A DNA stretch of 17,500 nucleotides from Theodoxus fluviatilis. Taxonomy: Eukaryota > Mollusca > Gastropoda > Cycloneritida > Neritidae. Below the pieces are notes generated by a model that ran no database searches, was not told the DNA's origin, and saw only the letters and a list, made by a program, of their open reading frames with translations. Position 1 is the first letter of the stretch; each line of letters begins with the position of its first letter. The position numbers and the translations under genes were made by a program. The stretch lies in NCBI GenBank assembly GCA_034096865.1, contig JAWQFJ010025816.1, positions 1-17,500 on the forward strand, given 5' to 3'. Shown here one piece after another: positions 1-10,289 of this stretch.

Positions 1-43
<43 letters not shown>
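1..43 (+). repeat. (AG)n microsatellite at window edge
   Basis: Uninterrupted AG dinucleotides run up to the retroelement tail that starts near 44. The tract is cut by the window edge. It is the expected counterpart of the CT-rich tract following the right-arm element at 10332. Confidence 0.95.
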
Positions 44-48
<5 letters not shown>

Positions 49-758
49 CGAACGAACGAGAACTTTATTGCTGGGGCCTTCGGCCCATTGCAAAACGTAA
101 GTTTTCCAAAAGTTATCCAAAACAAACTTTGGTCGATACGAACTTAGGAAAAAAAACACATTATCACAAACAAGGTCAAGACTGGCAACCAGTCATGCAA
201 CGTTTTGAGCGTTCAGAGGCAATAAAGTCACTTTCTGCGAACGAAAGTCCGAAATGTCTCTGGTTTTCGTGCTGTCTGCGCATTCTGGGCTGGATTCGTT
301 GAAGGCTTGCTTCTTGTCACTCAGCTGATGAAGGGGGACGCGTCTGACGTGTAGATCTTGCTGGTTGCTGGTGGAATTGACAACAGATGGAACCAGGGCT
401 GGACCACACTCTGCTAACGGCGGAGTTTCCTGAGGGTCCTCACCAGGATCGATGGTACTAGTGGCTCCAGTGTTACCGCCACCTGTGTCAGTCTTCTTCC
501 TTTCCTGTCTCCAGCACTCAATTCCTGCTGCATATGCCGCCTCGAAACGAGCGTCGAAGCCCCTCATCCACTCATCTTCCTCAGATGGATGACCCTCAGA
601 AACAGTGGCACTGGTGGAGGCATCATTTGGAGAGGAATCTGTCTGCATCACCGATACATCAATTTCTTCTGAGAGGACTGCTTTCTTCGCCACTATTGTT
701 GTTTGGTTGGGAGGGTAAAAGGTCAAGGTCGTTGTAGGGCAAGGACTTGATGTCGAGG

Positions 759-767
759 CACGGGGAG
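759..767. repeat. Target-site duplication of the MITE, left copy
   Basis: CACGGGGAG immediately precedes the insertion. The same nine bases follow it at 1023-1031, and the unoccupied right arm holds one copy. Confidence 0.85.
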
Positions 768-1022
768 GGCAGCGGCTTAGGACAGAGAACCACGGGAGCC
801 GACTCCGGGGGAGCCGGCTCCGGCACTCCCTTTCTGCTATTTTACGCTTTTGCACGTTATCTTTGCATGGAATTTATCCAGACACACGACACATTAGGTG
901 CTGTAAGAGTTTTTATGGCAGTTGTGTTGTTTATATTCATTTAACACAATACGTAGCGTGCAAAAAGTTATTTCGGCTCCCCCGGAGCCGGCTCCGGTTG
1001 TTCTCTGTCCTAAGCCGCGTGT
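768..1022. mobile_element. 255-bp MITE with 45-bp terminal inverted repeats and 9-bp target duplication
   Basis: The segment is absent from the right arm, which preserves the empty site (CACGGGGAG read in reverse, near 9497-9510). In the left arm CACGGGGAG occurs on both sides (759-767 and 1023-1031), which fits a 9-bp target-site duplication. Inverted repeats at 772-816 and 974-1018 begin GCGGCTTAGGACAGAGAAC and match at about 42 of 45 positions. They contain the self-complementary GGAGCCGGCTCC, and weaker symmetry continues inward around TTTTTGCACG. The outermost four bases on each side do not match. The AT-rich centre has no coding capacity. A 9-bp duplication with long inverted repeats suggests Mutator-like mobilisation; this is inference, as no transposase is in the window. 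Confidence 0.88.
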
Positions 1023-1031
1023 CACGGGGAG
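1023..1031. repeat. Target-site duplication of the MITE, right copy
   Basis: This is the second CACGGGGAG, directly after the insertion. Together with 759-767 it brackets the element. Confidence 0.85.
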
Positions 1032-1089
1032 ATCGTGCAGCATCAGACATTTTATCGCAAATGTTATTCGCGGTAATTTCATCATCATG

Positions 1090-1265
1090 TTTTGCAAAAT
1101 TTTTGAAATTCGCTGTCTCACCCAAGGTTCTGTGTCTCTGGGCACGCAACTGGTCACGTTGAACTCGAAGCTGTGCAGGAGGCTTCCTTCTCCAGTATCC
1201 GCGTTGAAAATGAGGAGCGAGTAATGGCTGCCCGTCACTTGCCCTGAATCTGACCACGACCACAA
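1090..1265 (-). pseudogene. Hidden reading frame resembling part of a Ulp/SENP-type cysteine protease
   Basis: Read on the minus strand, this frame contains GSHYSLLIFNADTGEG followed by LLHSFEF. That layout resembles the catalytic-His segment of C48 proteases, for example the G-(S/T)-H-W-S-L-L pattern of SENP8-like enzymes with an aromatic/acidic segment about 20 residues later. The frame stays open to about 1031 in the left arm. In the right arm (9265-9440) it is broken by a TAA near 9430. Between arms, several differences here are silent in this frame (GAT/GAC, CTC/CTT, CGA/CGC, TCA/TCC), and one indel is six bases. That suggests this frame, not the longer overlapping one, was once constrained. 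No catalytic Cys block is identified, and family assignment is tentative. Confidence 0.3.
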
Positions 1266-1393
1266 TACCTCCAGGCTCCCCCGTCACCTTCCAAGACGAA
1301 AGTTCATCAGACGTAAGTAGCGAGGATAGCAGTACTTCCACAGCAGCTGGGAATCATGCGACTGGCATAGTTCTGCTTCAACTGCAGGCGGAG

Positions 1394-1396
<3 letters not shown>

Positions 1397-1441
<45 letters not shown>

Positions 1442-1462
1442 AAAAGAGAGAGAGAGAGAGAA

Positions 1463-1500
<38 letters not shown>

Positions 1501-1564
1501 GAGAGAAAGACAGAGAGAGAGAGTAGAGAGAGGAGAGAAAGAGAGAGAGAGAGAGAGAGGAGAG
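1397..1564 (+). repeat. (GA)n microsatellite with occasional A-runs
   Basis: The tract is almost entirely GA with interruptions such as GAAAAAGAG and GAAATAGAG. It mirrors the CT tract at 8958-9138 and adjoins the 5' side of the left retroelement copy. The Leu/Ser-rich frames across it are translation artefacts. Confidence 0.95.
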
Positions 1565-3064
1565 ATCTGTCATTTGCACCGTGCCCTTTAGTATCACCTG
1601 CAGAGGGCACAATCTGAATCGCTTCTTGACCGATTAATTGCGACACTCGTTCAGTAGTACTTGAATCTCATCTCCTTGCATGCGGAGGTTGGCTCGAGCA
1701 AAGAAGCCGATGAGAAAGAATTGACCGCAGAGACGAATAAACGGATGGAGAGTAAAAGGGAGAAAGGGGAGATTGCAGTTTTTAGGATGGGCAGAACGTA
1801 TACAACGCTGTAACAATTGAACCACCGACGACTGAATATGATAACGTAAAGTAGACAACAAGAAGTTAGTACAATGCTGCGTTTGAATACAGGGCAAATA
1901 AGTGACTGGGCGAAGTATTCACAGTCTCTGCCAAGTAAAATGTGAAGTCACGTGTTTGCCAAGCTTATTTTGTGTACAATGAAAGAACCTTGTCATGTTA
2001 CCTAACTGTACTGTTGTTTGGCATTGCAGCAGAACATAGTGTTTAATAATAATTGTTTTCCTACTTGAATAATTTACAAAGACTTCATTTATACACTTAT
2101 GTTCATACTCTTACATAGGTACACTTTAAAAATTGAATCCATAACTACGATGTGGTTATGACGTAAAACTGGTTCTCACTTTGAAAGATTTACGTTCTCA
2201 TGCAACAAAGTATTAATGGGGTGATTGGAGAATCACTTTCAATTTGAATCGTTCGCGACAGAACTCGCTTTTAGATGGATTTATTTGTATTAATTTATTA
2301 AAAAAATCTCGCGGTCATCTTCTGGCATCTGTTGTTAAAAATCAAACCACCTGACTCTAATTGTACAACTCACATCGGTCACTGTTTATTGTTGACACCC
2401 GTGTTGGGCAGTGACATTTCGAACAGTCGCGAGCATCACGCTTACCTAAGCATCTCCGATAAGTGGATTGTGCTGTTGATAACGAGTTTCCGCTTGCCGC
2501 AAATCTTTGCTGGTGCGTGACCCCGCCGTCTTCGCCTCTGTGGAACTCTTCACAGACACACCCTGCTTTGATGATGTTTTTTTACGATTATCTTCAATCA
2601 ATGGGGGCGCTGACCTTGTCTCTTTCTCTTGTCTGGAGAGCGCTACAGTTTTCTCTCTGGTGTTATTAAGTGTGGAGACGTAGGTCGCCCATACCACGGT
2701 ACGCGTAATCTTTTCTGGTGTTCAATATTTATAGCAGTCCCACTCAAGCGGCAAACAGTTGAGTAAGACTGTATTTAGAAAAGGATCTGGCAAGGGTGGG
2801 GTTTTAAATACTTGCCATGGCCTTCGCCATCACTTGATGTGAACGACCCCTCGAGTACCGTAATTAGAGACCCTCTGCGCTCTACGACGCCGGGCTTGAC
2901 GCCATCGCCACATAGAGCCAAGCCACTCGCTCCGCCTACAAGTGCCGTCAGCCCTTCCACAAACGGTCCTCTTCAGGGCCTCTATTTCCTTTTCGAGAAA
3001 ATACAATTAGTCAGACTCCGGTCGGGTTTTTTCTTGTTCTTTACCTTGTCGTAGAAAAGGATTG
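1565..3064. other. Outer left arm: unassigned DNA without genes
   Basis: This AT-rich stretch has only short open frames (under about 90 codons), none with a recognisable motif. It pairs with 7458-8957 in reverse orientation, with many substitutions and small indels. An example is the region around 2775-2830, where the right arm has a different sequence between GGATCTGG and CCATGGCC. The frames at 2446-2697 and 2812-3054 are not conserved as clean frames in the other arm, which argues against coding. Confidence 0.7.
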
Positions 3065-3202
3065 TATGACTTTGGATACGATCCCAGTGATTTAAACCTA
3101 ATTAGTCCCTTATGACTTTGGGTACGATCCCAGTGATCTAAACCTAATTAGTCCCTTATGACTTTGGGTACGATCCCAGTGATCTAAACCTAATTAGTCC
3201 CT
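3065..3202 (+). repeat. Three tandem copies of a 46-bp unit, left arm
   Basis: Units start at 3065, 3111 and 3157 with TATGACTTTGG. They contain TACGATCCCAGTGAT and end with ACCTAATTAGTCCC. Units 2 and 3 are nearly identical. Unit 1 differs at two positions (GGATACG for GGGTACG and GATTTAA for GATCTAA). Only the left arm shows those differences; all three right-arm units carry the majority form. Confidence 0.95.
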
Positions 3203-4265
3203 TTTCCCCAATGAGCGAGTTGCTCAGACTACCTAGTTGGCAAATATTAGGCCGGTGTCAACACGAGTCAAGCGTTTTACTGCATTTACGTGTTTTCATC
3301 ATGTCTGTCCTCGTATTTGTTTTCAGACGCCAGTGAAGCATGGCCGAATGATCAGGAGGTAAAGTGAAAAACGGTTTGAGACACACATATGGGTGATGAG
3401 TCGCTATATAAAACTTACCTTTACCTTTAGATGCATTGGACAGCGGGTTAGCGCTCTAACGAGTTGAGTTAGAGCCTCAACCACAAGACTATGTCGTTGA
3501 GAAAAAATCTCTTGTTGATCAAAACACTTTGAAGTTCCACTGTAATTACATGGATTTATACACAAAACTCTACGAAGAGCAAACTTATCGAGAGAACTAT
3601 TTCCTTTCGTAACTCAACTAAATTCGTACTTAATGTTTTCTCACATGGAAAGTGGTGAAATTTGATCGAAAGAAGGCCGGAAACAAGGGGAAACAACCGC
3701 TGACATAGAGAGAGGACCAGATGTTGTGCCTGCAATCACTCTGGCTAATTGGACGGGACGAAAGATCAATCAGCACAGACAGATCCAAAGCTTTCGCAGC
3801 AAGCGGTCGCCTCCCTGTCCACCAGTCATCCGCCACCTGAAGCGCATTTCCCAGGTGGTGGCGATTCGTATCGAAAGGTATCAACAAGTGCTAGGCGAGC
3901 GTTTGCGAAGCACAAAGCTTTTCTTCTCCTTGAACTGGACTACTCGAACGCTCGCCGTGAGCGTCCATATCTGGACTTTTTAAAAACAGCTAATGATACG
4001 AATAGCTGTCCTCTGCAGAACGCGCTTCAAGTTTGGGATGTGGCAGTCTTTCTACAGGTTTGGCTCTACACTCACGTGCTTGAAAGGCGATGCCCGTTGA
4101 TGCGTCACGGACTCGATCGCTTGTGTGACTTGTGTGTGATGTGATGGTGGTGGAGAGAGAAGGCAGGAACTGGGGGTTAGGGGGTGGAGGGCGGGGTCGG
4201 TAGAGGGGAAGATGGAGTGCGTGTGTGTATGTGCATGCGCGCGCGTGCGTGGGCGTGCGGGTGTG
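3203..4265. other. Inner left arm: near-identical to its mirror, no gene
   Basis: This stretch reads the same, in reverse complement, as about 6257-7319, with no difference found over long spans that I compared. Frames such as 3749-4144 (131 codons) and 3726-3983 recur identically on the other arm only because the DNA is duplicated. They overlap one another and carry no recognised motif. Apart from the SINE-like block I see nothing else here. Confidence 0.7.
3372..3476 (-). mobile_element. SINE-like dispersed repeat, left-arm copy
   Basis: On the minus strand TAACTCAACTCGTTAGAGCG resembles the D-arm/A-box part of a tRNA (compare the TAGCTCAGTTGGTTAGAGC pattern). It is followed by TAAAGGTAAAGGTAAG and TTTTATATAGCG. 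I recall similar AAAGGTAAAGGTAAG...TATATAGCG blocks as common dispersed repeats in molluscs; this is memory, not a search. No clear B box or tail is visible, so it may be a fragment. A perfect 7-bp hairpin (3454-3460 with 3468-3474, 7-base loop) lies in the tRNA-like part. Confidence 0.35.
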
Positions 4266-4287
4266 CGTGCGCGCGCGTGTGTGTATA

Positions 4288-4334
<47 letters not shown>
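4213..4334 (+). repeat. (GT)n / (GC)n dinucleotide tract, left arm
   Basis: Alternating purine-pyrimidine sequence: GTGTGT and GCGCGC blocks to about 4290, then nearly pure (GT)n to 4334. Alternation of this kind is prone to Z-DNA. It is mirrored at 6188-6303. Confidence 0.93.
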
Positions 4335-4335
<1 letters not shown>

Positions 4336-4802
4336 CGTGTTGAGCGCTTTAGATTGAGTGTGTGGTTCCTTGGCAAGTCGGATTGGTTCTGCGTGAATTC
4401 AAAATGCATGGTTGGTGAGGCTGTCTAGTGTAGGTGTTTTCTAGTAGGACGTAGTGCGCGAGGTGAACGGAGGCCGAAGTGGTTAGCAAGCGTGTTTTCA
4501 GAGATTGTTGATTACGAATTGGCCGAAGTTGAATCGATAATGAAAATGACAGCCAAGACTTTCCGTGACTCCCAGACAAAAGAGTGATATCATATGCCCA
4601 TTCAGGACGCACTTATGGTCGGCGCCCTCCAGGCATACATCAGACTTCGAGGAACACGATCATCGAAGCCAACTTCAAACTTCCGACACTTGGCAAACCC
4701 CCAAACCACTTACGAGAAGTCAAAACTTTGGTGTAATAGGCCGAAGCCTTGCCCAATTCCAACGCACCTTCAGCAAGTGGTAGATCATTTTAGCTGTAAT
4801 TC

Positions 4803-4905
4803 TTGACTCGTGAGGTTGCCTTTGCAGGCCTGCTCAGCCACAGTGGCTGTGAGAGTGACTCTGCAGACCAAGTGGTAAAGCTGTTGGGCCTTCTGCCCAC
4901 AACTC
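4803..4905. other. Unique sequence between the arm and the minisatellite
   Basis: The sequence pairs with 5643-5745 in the other arm with one visible difference, G at 4883 against A on the mirrored strand (T at 5665). It includes the short inverted repeat GCCACAGTGGC (4848-4858). No gene is seen. Confidence 0.6.
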
Positions 4906-5112
4906 ACCCACCTCTACTCCCCTCTCTACTCACCTCTCTACTCACCTCTCTACTCACCTCTCTGCTCACCTCTCCACTCACCTCTCCACTCACCTCTCCA
5001 CTCACCTCTCCACTCACCTCTCCACTCACCTCCCCGCTCACTTCTCTACTCACCTCTCCACTCACCTCTCTACTCACCTCCCCGCTCACCTCTCTACTCA
5101 CTTCTCTGCTCT
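4906..5112 (+). repeat. 12-bp minisatellite (CTCACCTCTCTA-type), left side of axis
   Basis: Tandem 12-mers alternate between CTCACCTCTCTA, CTCACCTCTCCA and CTCACCTCCCCG variants. The first part (to about 5060) pairs with 5488-5643. The last units before 5112 have no clear mirror partner, so the arms stop matching inside this array. Translated frames (TSLLTSLL repeats) are artefacts. Confidence 0.95.
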
Positions 5113-5180
5113 CTCTCTTCTCCTGACCCAATGGAGAGAGATACAGAGGTGATTAGAGAGGGGTGGGAGTTTGGGCCGCT
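5113..5180. other. Unpaired spacer at the palindrome axis
   Basis: This short sequence (around CTGACCCAATGGAGAGAG and GGGCCGCTCGCGCGG) has no counterpart on the right side. It is the only complex sequence at the centre and could be the original loop. Confidence 0.6.
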
Positions 5181-5273
5181 CGCGCGGGGTGGTAGGGGGG
5201 GTGGGTGGGGGGGGGGTGGGGGGGGGTGTGTGGGGTGGTGGGGGGGGGGGGGGGGGGGGGGTGGGGGGGTTTT

Positions 5274-5305
<32 letters not shown>

Positions 5306-5469
5306 TGGGTTTTGTTGGGGGGGGGGGGGGGGGGCGGGGGGGGGGGGGGGGGGGGGGGGGTGGGGGGGGTGGGGTGCGGGGGGGGGGGTGGGGGGGGGGT
5401 GGGGGGGGGTGGGGGGGGGGGTGGGAGGGGGGGGGGGGGGGGGGGGGGTTTGTGTTTTTGGGGGGGGGA
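5181..5469 (+). repeat. G-dominated, T-punctuated homopolymer tract at the axis
   Basis: About 290 bases are almost only G, with short GT interruptions and a T run near 5270-5283. C and A are nearly absent, unlike everything around it. It sits exactly between the two arms. It might be a genuine G-rich, quadruplex-prone core. Equally, it may be unreliable sequence produced where a hairpin template stalls the polymerase or basecaller. Gly-rich or Pro-rich frames across it have no meaning. Confidence 0.85.
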
Positions 5470-5643
5470 GGTGAGTAGAGAGGTGAGTAGAGAGGTGAGT
5501 AGAGAAGTGAGCGGAGAGGTGAGTGGAGAGGTGAGTGGAGAGGTGAGTGGAGAGGTGAGTGGAGAGGTGAGTGGAGAGGTGAGCAGAGAGGTGAGTAGAG
5601 AGGTGAGTAGAGAGGTGAGTAGAGAGGGGAGTAGAGGTGGGTG
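5470..5643 (-). repeat. 12-bp minisatellite, right side of axis
   Basis: GAGTAGAGAGGT and GAGTGGAGAGGT units are the reverse complement of the left array. The copy number differs from the left array (4906-5112), as expected for a minisatellite or a collapsed assembly. Confidence 0.95.
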
Positions 5644-6186
5644 AGTTGTGGGCAGAAGGCCCAATAGCTTTACCACTTGGTCTGCAGAGTCACTCTCACA
5701 GCCACTGTGGCTGAGCAGGCCTGCAAAGGCAACCTCACGAGTCAAGAATTACAGCTAAAATGATCTACCACTTGCTGAAGGTGCGTTGGAATTGGGCAAG
5801 GCTTCGGCCTATTACACCAAAGTTTTGACTTCTCGTAAGTGGTTTGGGGGTTTGCCAAGTGTCGGAAGTTTGAAGTTGGCTTCGATGATCGTGTTCCTCG
5901 AAGTCTGATGTATGCCTGGAGGGCGCCGACCATAAGTGCGTCCTGAATGGGCATATGATATCACTCTTTTGTCTGGGAGTCACGGAAAGTCTTGGCTGTC
6001 ATTTCATTATCGATTCAACTTCGGCCAATTCGTAATCAACAATCTCGGCCTCCGTTCACCTCGCGCACTACGTCCTACTAGAAAACACCTACACTAGACA
6101 GCCTCACCAACCATGCATTTTGAATTCACGCAGAACCAATCCGACTTGCTAAGGAACCACACACTCAATCTAAAGCGCTCAACACG

Positions 6187-6187
<1 letters not shown>

Positions 6188-6234
<47 letters not shown>

Positions 6235-6303
6235 TATACACACACGCGCGCGCACGCACACCCGCACGCCCACGCACGCGCGCGCATGCACATACACACA
6301 CGC
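6188..6303 (+). repeat. (CA)n / (GC)n dinucleotide tract, right arm
   Basis: This is the mirror of the tract at 4213-4334: nearly pure (CA)n first, then mixed CGCGCG, CACGCA and CATACACA blocks. The Thr/His-rich frame across it is an artefact. Confidence 0.93.
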
Positions 6304-7319
6304 ACTCCATCTTCCCCTCTACCGACCCCGCCCTCCACCCCCTAACCCCCAGTTCCTGCCTTCTCTCTCCACCACCATCACATCACACACAAGTCACACA
6401 AGCGATCGAGTCCGTGACGCATCAACGGGCATCGCCTTTCAAGCACGTGAGTGTAGAGCCAAACCTGTAGAAAGACTGCCACATCCCAAACTTGAAGCGC
6501 GTTCTGCAGAGGACAGCTATTCGTATCATTAGCTGTTTTTAAAAAGTCCAGATATGGACGCTCACGGCGAGCGTTCGAGTAGTCCAGTTCAAGGAGAAGA
6601 AAAGCTTTGTGCTTCGCAAACGCTCGCCTAGCACTTGTTGATACCTTTCGATACGAATCGCCACCACCTGGGAAATGCGCTTCAGGTGGCGGATGACTGG
6701 TGGACAGGGAGGCGACCGCTTGCTGCGAAAGCTTTGGATCTGTCTGTGCTGATTGATCTTTCGTCCCGTCCAATTAGCCAGAGTGATTGCAGGCACAACA
6801 TCTGGTCCTCTCTCTATGTCAGCGGTTGTTTCCCCTTGTTTCCGGCCTTCTTTCGATCAAATTTCACCACTTTCCATGTGAGAAAACATTAAGTACGAAT
6901 TTAGTTGAGTTACGAAAGGAAATAGTTCTCTCGATAAGTTTGCTCTTCGTAGAGTTTTGTGTATAAATCCATGTAATTACAGTGGAACTTCAAAGTGTTT
7001 TGATCAACAAGAGATTTTTTCTCAACGACATAGTCTTGTGGTTGAGGCTCTAACTCAACTCGTTAGAGCGCTAACCCGCTGTCCAATGCATCTAAAGGTA
7101 AAGGTAAGTTTTATATAGCGACTCATCACCCATATGTGTGTCTCAAACCGTTTTTCACTTTACCTCCTGATCATTCGGCCATGCTTCACTGGCGTCTGAA
7201 AACAAATACGAGGACAGACATGATGAAAACACGTAAATGCAGTAAAACGCTTGACTCGTGTTGACACCGGCCTAATATTTGCCAACTAGGTAGTCTGAGC
7301 AACTCGCTCATTGGGGAAA
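6304..7319. other. Inner right arm: near-identical mirror of the left arm, no gene
   Basis: The reverse complement of about 3203-4218. No coding signature was found. The frames at 6378-6773, 6539-6796 and 6635-6892 repeat those of the left arm exactly, by duplication. Confidence 0.7.
7046..7150 (+). mobile_element. SINE-like dispersed repeat, right-arm copy
   Basis: This is the plus-strand copy of the block at 3372-3476. The tRNA-like head (TAACTCAACTCGTTAGAGCG at 7051-7070) is followed at 7094 by AAAGGTAAAGGTAAG and then TATATAGCG (7112-7120) and CACCCATATGTG. Without a B box, tail or flanking direct repeats the class remains tentative. Confidence 0.35.
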
Positions 7320-7457
7320 AGGGACTAATTAGGTTTAGATCACTGGGATCGTACCCAAAGTCATAAGGGACTAATTAGGTTTAGATCACTGGGATCGTAC
7401 CCAAAGTCATAAGGGACTAATTAGGTTTAGATCACTGGGATCGTACCCAAAGTCATA
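7320..7457 (-). repeat. Three tandem copies of a 46-bp unit, right arm
   Basis: The mirror of 3065-3202. Each unit has GGGACTAATTAGGTTTAGAT then CACTGGGATCGTACCCAAAG. All three units are uniform here, whereas the outermost left-arm unit has two changes. Confidence 0.95.
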
Positions 7458-9138
<1,681 letters not shown>

Positions 9139-9165
9139 GCCTGGAACTGAAGTTGAAGCAGAACT

Positions 9166-10137
9166 ATGCCAGTCGCCGGATTCCCAGCTGCTGTGGAAGT
9201 ACTGCTATCCTCGCTACTTACGTCGGATGAACTTTCGTCTTGGAAGGTGACGGGGGAGCCTGGAGGTGTTGTGGTCGTGCTCAGATTCAGGCCCAGTGAC
9301 GGGCAGCCATTACTCGCTTCTCATACTCAACGCGGACACTGGAGAAGGAAGCCTTCTGCACAACTTCGACGTGACCAGTTGCGTGCCCAGAGACACAGAA
9401 CCTTGGGTGAAACAGCGCATTTCCTAAATTTTGCAAAACATGATGATAAAATTACCGCGAATAACATTTGTGATCAAATGTCTGATGCTTCACGATCTCC
9501 CCGTGCATCGACATCAAGTCCTTGCCCTACAACGACCTTGACCTTTGACCCTCCCAGCCAAACAACAATAGTGGCGAAGAAAGCAGTCCTCTCAGAAGAA
9601 ATTGATGAATCAGTGATGCAGACAGATTCCTCTCCAGATGATGCCTCCACCAGTGCCACTGTTTCTAAGGGTCATCCATCTGAGGAAGATGAGTGGATGA
9701 GGGCCTTCGATGCTCGCTTCGAGGCGGCACATGCAGCAGGAATTGAGTGCTGGAGACAGGAAAGGAAGAAGACTGACACAGGTGGAGGTAACACTGGAGC
9801 CACTAGTACCATGGATCCTGGTGAGGACCCTGAGGAAATTCCGCCGCTAGCAGAGTGTAGTCCAGCCATGGTTCCATCTGTTGACAATTCCACCAGCAAG
9901 CCAGCAAGATCTACACGTCAGACGCGCCCCCCTTCATCAGCTGAGTTTCCCACCACCACAGCAGCCTCATTGCGGGGCACCCAACAGCTGACTGCCAGAC
10001 AAAACAGCAGCGACAGCGTCTCGTGCAACACGGGCAGCACGAGGGTGACAAGAAGCAGGCCTTCAACCAATCCAGCCCGGAATGCGCAGACAGCACGAAA
10101 ACCAGAGACATTTCGGACTTTCGCTCGCAGAAAGTGA
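9166..10137 (+). pseudogene. 323-codon open frame within the right retroelement copy; product unknown
   Basis: This is the longest non-repetitive open frame in the window, starting at an ATG just inside the element and stopping just before the 3' untranslated part. The product is rich in Ser, Thr, Pro and Arg, with an acidic middle (SEEDEWM) and a basic C-terminus (ending FARRK). No domain, signal peptide or membrane segment is evident. An internal ATG (9479, MSDAS) is an alternative start. The first third overlaps a different frame with Ulp-like residues that seems to have been constrained earlier. Relative to the left copy this frame has mostly replacement changes, a one-base indel near 9900 and an extra 100 bases (9946-10045) that alter the C-terminus. 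It may be a chance composite of older frames rather than a functional protein. Confidence 0.45.
9265..9440 (+). pseudogene. Ulp/SENP-like frame remnant in the right copy
   Basis: The plus-strand counterpart of 1090-1265. It reads SDSGPVTGSHYSLLILNADT, then LLHNFDVTSCV, and is closed by TAA near 9430. A six-base in-frame deletion removes two residues (SFEFNV becomes NFDV). No catalytic Cys motif follows. The Ulp-like identity rests on the short GSHYSLL block only. Confidence 0.3.
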
Positions 10138-10289
10138 CTTTTTTGCCTCTGAACGCTCAAAAGTTTGCATGACTGGTTGCCAATCTTGACCTTGTTTGTG
10201 ATAATGTGTTTTTTGTGTTTTTTTTTCCTAAGTCGGTATTGACCAAACTTTGTTTTGGATAACTTTTGGAAAACTTATGTTTTGCAATG

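Larger units (their letters stand above)
193..1341 (-). pseudogene. Element ORF, left copy, disrupted by MITE insertion
   Basis: The minus-strand reading matches the open frame at 9166-10137 in the right arm. The upstream segment (about 1341-1032) starts at a Met that aligns inside the right-copy frame. It then runs into the MITE (768-1022), and the downstream part resumes at about 758. Over roughly 100 comparable codons (around DARFEAA and CWRQERKK) I count about a dozen amino-acid replacements and few silent ones, so selection on this frame looks relaxed. Near 380 a one-base indel relative to the right copy shifts the C-terminal frame, and the 100-base difference shifts it again. The C-terminus (ending LNAQNVA) therefore differs completely from the right copy (ending FARRK). 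I recognise no domain in this frame, and it is treated as non-functional. Confidence 0.6.
44..1391 (-). mobile_element. Left-arm copy of the (CGTT)n-tailed retroelement, interrupted by a MITE
   Basis: This is the reverse-strand counterpart of 9139-10331. Read on the minus strand it ends with a GGGCC/GGCCC hairpin (74-86), AATAAA (64-69 reversed) and a CGTT-type tail (44-58). Its 5' side abuts a long GA tract (1397-1564), and its 3' side abuts (AG)n (1-43). It contains a 255-bp insertion at 768-1022 and lacks 100 bases present in the right copy, with the junction at 319/320. The shared position in both arms shows that the insertion predates the inverted duplication, or that the arms are alleles. 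I infer a non-LTR or SINE-like element from the hairpin, polyadenylation signal and short repeat tail; no reverse transcriptase is present in it. Confidence 0.75.
1..5080 (+). repeat. Left arm of large inverted repeat (palindrome)
   Basis: This arm is the reverse complement of about 5470-10345. The pairing is direct: position x matches about 10548-x near the axis, 10522-x from about 2812 to 4470, and 10528-x near 2331, with larger offsets further out because of indels. Inner parts match almost base for base: frames at 3749-4144 and 6378-6773 translate identically. Outside about 3110 substitutions and indels become frequent. The left outer limit is not visible, because the (AG)n tract at base 1 may pair with the CT-rich tract after 10332. 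The inner limit is approximate, inside the 12-bp minisatellite. Confidence 0.95.

Noticed and set aside
3060..3202. CRISPR-like short array
   Set aside because: The 46-bp units are directly abutting tandem repeats without variable spacers, and the context is eukaryotic.
3421..3492. Functional tRNA gene
   Set aside because: Only a D-arm/A-box-like segment is present. No B box or acceptor stem pairing was found, so it is at most a SINE head.
3749..4144. 131-codon frame repeated identically at 6378-6773
   Set aside because: The identity reflects recent duplication or conversion of the DNA. Overlapping frames on both strands are equally conserved, and there is no motif.
5098..5745. 215-codon Pro-rich frame and Gly-rich frames at the axis
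   Set aside because: They are made from the G homopolymer core and 12-bp minisatellite, and the underlying sequence is itself doubtful.
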